Source of the DNA: Pigoraptor chileana
Lineage: Eukaryota > Opisthokonta > Filasterea
Reading direction: 5' to 3'
DNA: 29,967 bases
Assembly: GCA_943704495.1 (NCBI GenBank)
Contig: CALSCR010000462.1
Coordinates: forward strand, 1 to 29,967
Every line of letters starts with the position of its first letter. The first letter of the stretch is position 1. A program made the translations under genes and the position numbers. The notes beneath the pieces are model-generated. The model ran no database searches and was not told the origin of the DNA. It worked only from the letters and a program-made list of their open reading frames with translations. This document shows positions 10,774 to 20,748 of this stretch, one piece after another.

Positions 10774-13578
10774 TCAGAAGATCGGTGGGAGGTTTCCAAG
10801 AGAGTTTGGGCTGAGAGGGGAGCTTATGCTGCGCTGCCGGCGGCCAGTCGGCGCACCCGGCTGCTCTGCAATCGTGTTGGGGGTCAGCGTGGCCCGCACA
10901 TCCCGCACAGACTCAAACGTCTTCGATTCGAATATCGGCGTCCCTGGGAGAGATATTGACATTGGCATGGACGCATTGCTGGTGATGGACGGCGGGTTCA
11001 TGAGGACAGAAGCGCTCACAGGCGCATTGTGGTAGGGCGACGCCCGTCCACCAGTGTTGAACGAGGGGCTGGCACTCCCACTACCACTGCCTCCAATACG
11101 GTGTGTGTTCTGCTGCGGAATGTACAGCGAGAGGCCAAGCACAGAGCCCTTGGACTGCGCACTCCCCGGTTCAAGGTGTGAAGTGGTTCTGTCATTTGCC
11201 CTGCAATATTTCGTGGCATGTACATTGTCGGTTAAGTTTCAAAGGCACTAGTGGTAGAGGTGAGTGTTAACAAAGCACGCGATAAGGGACTCCCGCATGT
11301 CACATTTGCACACACACACACACACACACACACACCTGCTAGTAAGCGGGGATATTGGCGCACTCCTCCGCCCAGACCCTGCCTCCTGGAGGTCTGATAT
11401 GGACTCGGATGTACAGAGATATCCCGAGGCGGCGTCGACGACAAGTAGCGGGTGTGTGTTGTGCGACTCTTCCATGACGGTGGGCGTACGGACAAGCGGA
11501 GATGTGTGTCCAGACGCCGTCGTCGCAATCCTCGCCATCGCGCTCGCGCTTCGCTGAGGCATCGGAGAGGACAACGAATGGTGGAGGACCGGAAGCTGTG
11601 GCGGGAACAACGGAAAAAGTTAGATGGGTAACCAATGTCACAACACGCAATAGAATGCAACACACATTTCGAGTGCATTATAATACCACAGCACCAATGT
11701 GGCGCGTACACACACCGGGTCTGTGTTTGGGACATCCTCGACCTCCCCGTGCTCGTACTCCGATTCGGACATCATGGGCTGCAAGGCGGTTCCAAGCCAC
11801 CTTGACGGATCGCCCTGTGTCTGCGCCAGTGCCTGTGTCCGCGAAACCCCCGTCCACAGAACAATCCATTTGTGATAATCCACAAAAGAGTAGAATTTAG
11901 GATTCACGTCGGTGAATTAGGCCATTTCACCACATCAATCCACAATCGACAATTGCGTAGTTTAGACACACAAATTCACTCAATAATGAAATAAACTCAA
12001 TTTTTGCCGATAAAGTCATCAAAGTCTGTGTCGAAGGTGCGTCGGCATGGACACTTCATAATGCGAACCCATCAATCAAAACAACACAACAAAGAAGCGA
12101 GTGTCATTATAAAACTCGTGGCAGAATGCAACAGGGGACGCACCTGCGCTCTTGCGCCGTCGCCCTCGTGCCACGTCATACGGTTTGCCTGAAGCAGTCC
12201 CGTCGCATCCGACGTCGGTCGTTGTCTGGACACACATGGTAACAAGCGATCAAAGATGAGCAAAAGGCAGTTTGTAAAATTGCAAATTGCAGCGGTATGT
12301 GGGTGTGCACATAAATACATGCTGAAGTTTCTGATTATTAACATTTTATATATAAATTTATATAAAATGTACAAATATTGTGACAAACAGAGACATATAT
12401 TCACAGAAAGCGTCACAACAAACTCACCGTCGCACCGCCGTCGCCGGAGAGCGAGTCTGGGGCGAGCGAGTGCCCACAACAGACTGCTGACCACCAGCGC
12501 CATCCACAACGACGCTTGGATTGCTTGCATTGGAGCGATACGCAGGCGCACTCAGTCGTCGCAGAAGACCAGATGACTTGTCACTGCATAGCACGTGCGC
12601 ACACCAACAATGACGACAACAAGAAAGCAATTGGAATGATTGAAGAAAAGAAAGAAGAAAAGAAAAAAATTAGTCTCCGTCCCACTTTATGGTGCCCGAA
12701 GAGCAGAAAACTGATTCTGTTGGGATGATAAAGAGACAGATATATAAAAGCACTACTTACACGTCGTCTGCTGATGATCCGGGGTATGACAATCGCTGCA
12801 TGTTGGGATCCTCCACAGTGTGATGCACAGCGCCACGTGTCTGCGCCGGTCCATCCGCCGATCGCACAGAGCGTTGTTTGAGCGATGAGTGGCGCGTCAA
12901 CATTGGTGACGCAGATGACGCCGACGCCGAGGACAGCGATGACGCCGCCGCGCGGGTGGGTTGGGGAGAGCGTCCACCCGCAAATGTTGGCGTTGTGGAC
13001 CCGGACGATTGAAGGGCGACAACGGCAGCAGGCGTAACTGGGCTGCTGGTGGACGTACTTCGAGAAAGACCCCGGCGAGCACGGCTGCAGTGAACAGAGA
13101 CGCAAAATAAGTTAGGGTTTCGCATGATTAGAGTGATGTCGAAGAGAACCGAAACCAAGATGAGGAAATGCTCGCATATTTCCCACACGCACGCGCACAC
13201 ACAATACATATATATATATATATATATATACATATAAAACGGTGCTTGCGGTCCCCACCTCTCCGCCAAAAATTCGTGGTTCAAACACTCGGCCGCAGTG
13301 GGACGGTCGGCGGGGTTCCGCTGAAAGCACACCCGGAGAAAGTCGCGCGCCTCTTTGGAGAGCGATTCCGGGATTTCAGGTGACTCCCTCGAGCTCGCAA
13401 TGTGAAAAATGGCGGAAATATAGTCCTTAAACTTGAACCACGGGGGCTTTCCGGTGGCCATCTCAAGCACTGTGCACCCGAGGGACCAAATGTCCGCCGG
13501 TTTTCCATAATCCTGCGAAACAATCGAATCAGACATCACATTGAGTACCAGCATTTCGCATTTGAATTCCAAGCCACA

Positions 13579-13628
<50 letters not shown>

Positions 13629-15320
13629 CGCCACGCAAGAATCAATCGATCTATCGATCAGAAGCACGCGCATGCACATGCATGCACGTGCATGGTGGTC
13701 CACACACCTTCTGCTTGATGACCTCCGGCGCCATCCAGTAAGGCGTGCCCCGTAGCGGATTCCCGCCGCCATTGCTGTTGTGTCCCACTCCACTGTTAAT
13801 GGACATGGTCATTGCAAGGCGACCGGCGGTACCAAAGTCAGCCAGCTTGATCGTCCCGTTGTTGTCAACGAGTATGTTTGCTCCCTTTATGTCGAGATGC
13901 ACAATGCCGTTCGAGTGGAGATACGCGAGTCCCATGAGAATCTGCCGCGTGTATACGGCCATCACCTGTTTGTTGTTTGTTTTGCGGTGGTTGTTTGTTT
14001 TGTTTCGTTTTGTTTTTGTGTTGGTGTTGTGTTTTTTGCAAACAAGTGGGGGGAAAAGAGGGATGAGCTTACGAAGAATTTAAAAAATTTACAAACACAC
14101 ACATGAAGATGCATTTGGGGCACATGTGTATGGGCGGATATTATGGATGCAAAAGGCAGCGTGATGAGGAATTTCTGGCGGGTGTGAATGCTCAGGAATA
14201 GCCCACCTGTTCGGTAAACGACCCGAATTTAGCCACCAAACTCGCAATGGAACCGCCGGGAACGTATTCGAGGAAAATGTTCAGGCACTGGTCGTCGCGC
14301 GCCGTGCCCATATAATGCACAATGTTGTCGTGATGCAGGGTGCTCAGCAGGTTGATCTCCTTCTCCATCGCCCGCAGCTGCATTATAGAGACACACAGGC
14401 ACAAGAAAGAGTGCAGCATTAGTGAACAGAAAGACCGTGTGCACGTTCTTTGTCAATTGTGAGTGCATCATATGTGTTTTTTCTTTCAGTATTGATGGAA
14501 TGCGAATGCAAAACAGTTCAAATCCAAAACTGAACGAAAAAGAAACACAGCAAGGAGTCCAAAAGCCCTCGCATAATTACAAGCGCACATACATACACAC
14601 ACAACACACACAATCACCAACCTCCCCGCTGTACTCGATGGTCAGGGGGACCTTCTTCACAGCCATGAGCTCTCCCGTCTCCAAGTTGAGCCCCAGATAC
14701 ACTTTCCCAAAGGCGCCTTGTCCAATGAGCGTGCTTGTCTGCCATCGAATTCCAGATCCCTCCTCCTCGCCTCCTTCAACAACACCTTCGTCGTTTGCTC
14801 GCTGCGGTGGCGACGTGGTGCGAGAGGATGCACCGTCACCGTGCCTTGTCGCATCTTCCTTTGATCCGTCGTTTCTATTGTGCGAAGCGGTCTCTCTTGC
14901 ATTGCTATCCGGCATCGCAGCAGTGGAGTGTCCACCGTGCGATTCTGTCGCCTGTCTTCGCAAGCTTGAGGCTACCTCGGCGGTTTCCTCGACCTTTGAT
15001 GACCGACGCAACCGCGGTGCGCCCAGAGCTGTGTGCACATCGATCATTTGCCTCGTGGTGGACGCTGGAGCTTGCGATAGAGACGGGGATCGCGTCATTG
15101 GGCGCGAAATGGACACGCGCGTCAATGTGTGGACATCGCTGGATGCAGCCGCTGATGACGAAGCCCTTTGGGGTTGTGGCGAGCGCGCAATCAGAACCGC
15201 AGACCCGAACATAAAGTTGTCTGCAAGTGCCTCAAGCTCATTCTGCCCTGCGTCAATCGATCCCTGCGAACTCACTATGGGTGAGTGTTCCACAGAGACC
15301 GAATTTTGCATCTCCGACAT
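10774..15320 (-). CDS. MAP kinase kinase kinase (MEKK/Ste11-like), non-RD
   Basis: A Ser/Thr kinase expected to phosphorylate MAP2Ks. Ten exons join in frame: 14622-15320, 14207-14377, 13708-13965, 13259-13512, 12761-13084, 12428-12583, 12144-12225, 11716-11832, 11336-11595 and 10774-11188, giving 911 residues. Residues 1-190 are a Ser/Thr/Arg-rich leader. The kinase domain spans about 195-455: G-loop GQGAFG (200-205), Lys K222 in AVKK, helix-C Glu about E240, catalytic loop [12 protein letters not shown] with D315, DFG 333-335, GTPYWMAPE with APE 369-371, then [19 protein letters not shown]. The HRD arginine is leucine (CTC), making it a non-RD kinase. The activation segment has a Ser/Asn/Gly-rich insert. 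The C-terminal half is long, Ser/Pro/Gly-rich and probably disordered. ATG 15320 is the first in-frame ATG. Stop TGA. It diverges from Arp1. Confidence 0.9.
11310..11335. repeat. CA microsatellite at a kinase-gene donor
   Basis: CA dinucleotides directly abut the exon ending at 11336, so the intron begins GTGTGTGTG in the sense strand. Confidence 0.9.
13207..13231. repeat. (TA)n microsatellite
   Basis: A perfect TA tract inside the kinase-gene intron 13085-13258. Confidence 0.9.
13584..13627. repeat. (CA)22 microsatellite
   Basis: An uninterrupted CA tract of about 44 nt in the kinase-gene intron 13513-13707, TG in the sense strand. Confidence 0.95.
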
Positions 15321-16585
15321 GGCGCCGAAAGGGCAGTTGCACTGCCACTGCCAACGCAAATTCCAGAAAGATTAACTTTCTTTTGCTACGTCGACATGTT
15401 CCACTCATCGAACTCGAAACTCCATCATTCTCGATGTTTGCCCACCAGTTGGGCAATTATGTATACCAAGGAGAATTGCGCTCAACTTGAAAGAGCGAGA
15501 GTCGTCCAGACCGTCTGTCCACCACAAACACGCTCTGCGCGGAAAAGAACGGTACAATAATAAATGCGACCGCGAACCTAAAAGCGCAAAGCGTTCGTAG
15601 AATAAGGACGTGGACGAATTTCGTAAACTTAGAGACTGCCCTGAGTCGTAAAAGTAAAAGTCTCCAGAGAGGCGAGAGCGTAGTGCTCTTGTGTGCGCCC
15701 ACATCAACCCCTGAGTGGACTTGTTGACAATGTCGGAGTGGAACTACTTAGGCTGGTGCACTGAGACCATGTGCTGTGAAAGATGCAATCTGTCGACGAT
15801 TTGCGTTGATTGGCACACAACCCGCCCCGCACGCAGTTTGATTTCCCGCCACGACAGTCCTTGTGTGCCGGGGATTGCGTGGTGAATTTCGCGGGGAAGA
15901 ACGGTGTGACGCTACTGGTCCCCTTGCAGTCACAACAGACACACACACACACAACACACAGGGTGTTCGTTCACCCACCAGCCTAAAGCCAGCGCATGCA
16001 ACGAGTTGTATTGCGAGTGTGTCAGTGTGTCACGGTGCGTTGTGTGGTTCAATTGTGACATATTGAAACGCAAACACAACACATACACGGGGCACTACAG
16101 TATTGACCCACTCACAGGGATACGATCAACCTCCCATTGGCTGTTTGCGGTCCACCAATGTGCGTCAGAGAGTGTACTCTATCCGGCGCCGTTTAATTGA
16201 AAACCAGGCCAAACGAATGACCAAAAACACACTGCCCTCCAGTCTAAAGGGGAGCTGCCCCCTGACGTCAATACGCGTCCCCCAATTAGGAGCGGGTAAC
16301 ATGCATTCAGTCTAAAATTGGCAACTGACGTATCACAGCCCACCCCGGATGTTCAGTCACGTGCGTCACAGACTAACGTCATTTGCGGCGAGTCGCCATC
16401 TCAGTTGTGTGTAGCATTGTGCGTCATCTCCGTGATGAAACAGTTTTTTTTTTCTGCGCGCTTTCAGATGAGAAGGGAGGATCATAACTGAAGACGGCAT
16501 AAATTTGTTCATTGTGTTCCACGCGCTGTGTTTTTCACAAAAGCGGTCTTTATGCAACTTGACTGTCTGTCTGATCACTTGGAAG
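15321..16585. promoter_or_regulatory. Shared intergenic region between divergent kinase and Arp1 genes
   Basis: About 1.26 kb with no recognisable exon, containing both promoters. A perfect CRE palindrome TGACGTCA is at 16263-16270 and CACGTG at 16358-16363, about 320 and 225 bases upstream of the Arp1 start. No clear TATA box was assigned. Functional use of these motifs is inference. Confidence 0.4.
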
Positions 16586-18503
16586 ATGGACTTGGATCTT
16601 CATAGCACAATTGCAAACCAGCCCATAGTGATTGACAATGTAGGTTGCTTCATGATACTTCACTGCCATCACAGTGCTTCATTGTTTTTTCACAGAGCTC
16701 TTTTGAGTTTCTGTTTTCGTGCACCGCCTTCTTATCAAAGTTTTATGTGCGCTCCTTTGCTTGTGCGTCTGTAATGGCGTGATAATAACCGCATCCTGTT
16801 ACTTACCGTCATCAATCATAGGGCTCGGGAGTCATTAAGGCTGGCTTTGCGGGCGACCAGGTCCCGAAGCTCATTTATCCCACATATGTCGGCCGTCCCA
16901 AGCACAAACGCGTGATGGCAGGTGCCATTGAAGGCGATCATTTTGTTGGCAGCCGCGCCGAAGAATATCGGGGGCTCCTTAAGCTCCGTTACCCGATGGA
17001 GCACGGGATCGTCAATGACTGGGGCGATATGGAGCGTCTGTGGCAGCACGTTTACTCGCCAGAGTGTCTGCACACTGCACCGGAGGAGCATCCTGTCCTC
17101 CTGACGGAAGCGCCTCTTAACCCCCGAAGAAACCGCGAGCGCTCGGCAGAAATCTTCTTCGAGTCGTTTGGCGTTCCCGCACTGTTCGTGTCGATACAAG
17201 CTGTGCTGGCGCTGTATGCGTCCGGTCGGACAACGGGCGTTGTTCTCGATTCCGGTGACGGTGTCACCCATGCGGTGCCAATTTACGAGGGGTTCGCCAT
17301 GCCCATCACGATTTCGCGTGTTGACCTTGCGGGACGTGATGTGACGCGGTATCTGCAGCTGCAGCTGAGAAGGGAAGGATATGCCTTCAAGACATCCGCA
17401 GAGATGGAAACAGTGCGCTTAATCAAAGAGAAAGTGTGTCAGGTGTCTTCATCTGCGGCGGCAGCGGAGCGTATGTCTGGGCCCGATGTGCTGGAGTCGG
17501 TACCCTTCACTCTTCCCGACGGCACCGTGATACAGGTGTGCAGTGTATGCTATTTAGAAGACCGTGTGTTCGTTATGGTTCAAATGAGATGTATATATGT
17601 GTGTGGTGTGCTTATGACTTTTTGCGCATTTCGCATCCCAAATAGGTTGGCCAATCCCGCTTCCGCGCACCCGAAGTTCTTTTCCAGCCTGAGATGATTG
17701 GCGAGGAGTGTCAGGGCGTGCATGAATGCCTTTCGGATGCGATACGAAAGGCAGATCTCGACCTCCGGAAGACATTGTATTCAAGCATTGTGCTCTCTGG
17801 TGGCACCACTCTGTTCAAGGGTACGTGTGGAGCAATGTTCATGGGTCATCAATTGGGGTACATTTATTGGCATCGATCGCGCTTGCGCAGGGCCTCGCTT
17901 CATCCAACCACTATCTTAACTCTCTCTCTCTCTCTTTCTCTCTCTCCCACTCTCTTGTGGAATCTGTTGGATCGATGAGCTTATGCCTATGGCGTTTTGA
18001 GTTCTGAAGGTCTCTTGTGGAGTCCATGGGCATAGTCCTTACATCACTGACACTGACTTGAATCCTACATCTCTCTCGCTCTTGTTATTGCACAGGATTC
18101 GGAGAGCGTCTTTTGAGCGAACTCAAGCAAGCTGCACCGGCGGATGCCAAGATAAAGATCATGGCCCCGCAAGAGAGGAAGTACCTCACGTGGATCGGTG
18201 GGTTGAACAAGCAGTCCGCTTTGAGCCAAGGATGATTGACTGATTGGCATTGGGGAGTGTGGATGTGGGAGAGTGCGGAGGTTGTTTGATAGTAGAATCC
18301 TCGCTATCTGTATATATATCAGTCCATGGCCTTGTTCTTGGGTTTCCTGAAGTCCGTCTCGCACTGTGCCTCTAACACATGCCCTTTTTTGCCCTCCAGG
18401 TGGAAGCATTCTCGCATCTTTGGGCTCATTCAGGAAAATGTGGGTGACCAAGGCAGAGTACGAGGAGGAAGGCGCCGAAGTCATCCACCGAAAGACATTT
18501 TGA
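16586..18503 (+). CDS. ARP1: Actin-related protein 1 (centractin, dynactin filament subunit)
   Basis: Forms the short actin-like filament of dynactin, the dynein activator on microtubules. Five exons join in frame: 16586-16639, 16822-17535, 17646-17820, 18096-18197 and 18400-18503, giving 382 residues (human ACTR1A has 376). The start is MDLDLHST. Nucleotide-binding motifs are intact: [19 protein letters not shown], then [19 protein letters not shown], then [17 protein letters not shown]. The Arp1-diagnostic stretches [17 protein letters not shown] and [17 protein letters not shown] are near identical to animal Arp1 and differ from conventional actin and Arp2/3. The C-terminus HRKTF matches animal Arp1 exactly. 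Stop TGA. It converges on the SH3 gene with only 181 nt between stop codons, so the 3' UTRs may overlap. Confidence 0.97.
17920..17953. repeat. TC-rich tract in an Arp1 intron
   Basis: An imperfect (TC)n run inside the intron 17821-18095, well upstream of its acceptor. Confidence 0.85.
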
Positions 18504-18684
18504 GCTGCTCTGCTCTCTGCACCGCGCGTTTGAGCTGTCTTTTATGGATTAAATGTTGTTTTCTTTCAATAAGGCACATACGCACGCGCGCTCTTCCAAT
18601 TTGGGTATATACACACTATCATATGTAGCATGGCTGTCCTGAAAGTGACGCACACAAATCGCACTTGCTTTGTGTGTGGGCATT

Positions 18685-20136
18685 CTAGTGCATCGAATAC
18701 GAAGGCCTCCACTTTGCATCGTGGCCAATGCGCACATCTTTTCTTGCGATTGTAAGCGTGTCGGTTGTCCCGCTGTTTGTCTGGAAGCGAATGGTTACGC
18801 CAGACGCATCGACGCGGGTGACAACGCCCGGCCACCACATGTATGTCTGGCGATTACCTATGCGACCCTCCACGGCATCACCGACGCGGCAAGGAATACT
18901 TGCCGGCGACGGTCCTTGCACAGGTCGGAGAAACTCTGGCGAGGTCCAGTGGCTGACAAGGAGGATGCAAATAAGGAAAGAAGTGGTATGAGGCAACCGC
19001 AAGAAGGGGCGGTTTCTTTCAATCTTCGTGCGCTGGTACATCAAATAAATTGCCAGCACCCCCACATACCTCCATTCTGAGTTTTCGTAAGAGGCATAGT
19101 CAATGAAGATGTTCCGACCCACTCGCGAGGGATCGATGCGCATGATTCTACACGGCCACCACTTTGTTCCCCCCATTTTGTTGCCGTTGGGAAGGGGAAT
19201 GGACGACTGCTCCAGGCACTCCATCGCATCGCCCACGTTGATCCCCCCAGGGAATTCCGGCAACGGCTGAAGAACAACTGGCGGCCCGGGGAAAGAATAT
19301 TGCACACCCGTCGGATAATAGCCGCCCGCAACCGGCGTTGCTTGCGTGGGATATCCCTGAGACGACGCAGGCGGATATGGCGGCATCCCATAGCTCACTC
19401 CAGGACGGACTGCGTAATCGTACCCAGGTGGCATGGGCGCATTTGTCGGCGTAACGGGCATGGGCGGCGCTGTACGAACAGCTTCTACGTAGGGTGGTGG
19501 GGCATCGTCCGTGAAACGTGCAGTGGCCACAGCAGCAGGTGATCCCATAGCCAGGCTTCCTAAAGAAGGCGCCGTTGGGGATGCAACATGCGCGGTCGGC
19601 TTCTCCGAATTGCCATAGTTTGCCAGCAAGGACCCAAGCGAGGCTGTTGCAGATGCGCTGGCTGTGATGCTGTTCAGGCGGACCATTGAAACGTACCCGT
19701 CCCCATCGGGATCAAGCACGGACTTCACAGCCTGTGCGGCAGGGCGTGCTGATGGTGTATCCACCAACACGCAGTCCCAGAAGTCTGACCAGTCGGCGCG
19801 CGGAGTGTCTGCACCCCAGTGAGCGCACCAGAATTCCCGTGTGAGGGTGTGCTTTAGACGCAGATATGCCAGTCCGCTACCGCCCGGGCTTGTTGATGCA
19901 ACAGAGTTTGCTGGAGCGGGAGACGCAATCTGCTCAAGATAGTTACCCGGGAGCAAGCCTTCCCGACCAGTGCGCTCGCACCGCAGCTGCAGCCACTCAC
20001 TTTGTGGCGGAGATACCTCAGTGAAGATATCGCCCGTTGAGCAGGAGAGCTCGGTCGCATCCGAAGCGGTAAACGGGTATAATGCCCGATAAGTGCGGCG
20101 TTGTGTCAGTGGCGGCGGACGAAGAGGAGATGCCAT
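18685..20136 (-). CDS. SH3 / EF-hand-like / twin Tudor-like domain protein
   Basis: Role unknown; the layout suggests an adaptor. Exons 19070-20136 and 18952-18685 give 444 residues, ending in TAG. SH3 domain at about 15-70: ALYPF, the binding Trp in EWLQL, and GLLPGNYLE. Residues about 90-158 hold REFW..W..FW followed by an EF-hand-like loop from D142 (DPDGDGYVSM). This resembles the EF-hand-like part of the Cbl TKB domain; the twelfth loop position is not Glu, so Ca binding is doubtful. A Pro/Gly/Tyr-rich linker follows (about 220-295). Two Tudor/Agenet-like modules end the protein: about 298-355 (VGDAMECLE..WWPCRIMRID) and about 377-432 (VGDAVEGR..WWPGVVTRVD). The 117-nt intron 18953-19069 (donor GTATGT) is itself open and in frame, so an unspliced 483-residue form is possible. 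Confidence 0.85.
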   Translation of the reverse strand: MASPLRPPPLTQRRTYRALYPFTASDATELSCSTGDIFTEVSPPQSEWLQLRCERTGREGLLPGNYLEQIASPAPANSVASTSPGGSGLAYLRLKHTLTREFWCAHWGADTPRADWSDFWDCVLVDTPSARPAAQAVKSVLDPDGDGYVSMVRLNSITASASATASLGSLLANYGNSEKPTAHVASPTAPSLGSLAMGSPAAVATARFTDDAPPPYVEAVRTAPPMPVTPTNAPMPPGYDYAVRPGVSYGMPPYPPASSQGYPTQATPVAGGYYPTGVQYSFPGPPVVLQPLPEFPGGINVGDAMECLEQSSIPLPNGNKMGGTKWWPCRIMRIDPSRVGRNIFIDYASYENSEWRYVGVLAIYLMYQRTKIERNRPFLRLPHTTSFLICILLVSHWTSPEFLRPVQGPSPASIPCRVGDAVEGRIGNRQTYMWWPGVVTRVDASGVTIRFQTNSGTTDTLTIARKDVRIGHDAKWRPSYSMH

Positions 20137-20748
20137 TTTTTACAATGCACACGTCGGCGGTTGTTTTTGATTTATGTCCATAGAATGAGTACTTGATGTA
20201 TATCGTTGAAGGCAGTTCTCTTGCATTGATATATAGTACGACTTGTCTTTAGGAACGGAAAAGACTGAAGTAGTGGTAAACAAACCAGGCCAAAAGTTTG
20301 AGTAGGGTTGGGACCTAGTGGCGTCACTTAGACGGCAATCACATTGTGACGCAGATATTACAATGACGACATTATGACGTAAATATGGTCGGAAAATTAA
20401 AATAGATGACATTCAATGCAATTGGGTCATTTGCACGCCGTTGAATGTCCATGTGTCGTCGTGGCAGATGGGCGGGGATCTCCCTCAGCATGTTCAGAAG
20501 TCCGTATGGTCACCCTCCTCATTGTCTTTGAAGCAGTACATGAGCATCTGAGAAAGGATATTGAAACTCCAACAGGTTTCCTGAACGCAATCGGCTGGCG
20601 TGTGCTATCATCGTGTTGCGGTTGCGGTGCAGTGGTTTATTGAAGAGTGCCAACTTTACTAAGATGCGACGGTAGCGTCACTGGCGCGCTCTCGCCTGAT
20701 CTGCTGAAATCGTTTGTTCGGTGCAATTACGAGATAGAGGCTTGCATT
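20137..20748. promoter_or_regulatory. Divergent intergenic region, SH3 gene / Zn2Cys6 gene
   Basis: About 610 nt between two divergent starts. It is AT-richer than the genes and has several TGACG half-sites around 20335-20380. No supported exon was found, though a leader exon of the transcription factor could lie here. The open frame at 20416-20643 has no recognisable similarity. Confidence 0.4.

Noticed and set aside
12005-12062. Possible extra kinase-gene exon ending DFDDFIGKN then TGA
   Set aside because: It has no donor site, and the flanking exons (12144-12225 and 11716-11832) already join in phase.
14422-15375. 317-codon plus-strand open frame
   Set aside because: Antisense to exon 1 of the kinase gene, whose G-loop and lysine motif fix the true strand.
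16618-16630. GCCCATAGTG at the Arp1 start as a fifth copy of the 9-kb inverted repeat
   Set aside because: It falls in codons for the conserved PIVID motif, so the match is explained by the protein.
20416-20643. 75-codon open frame upstream of the Zn2Cys6 gene
   Set aside because: No similarity or splice link found; treated as promoter DNA, though a leader exon cannot be excluded.
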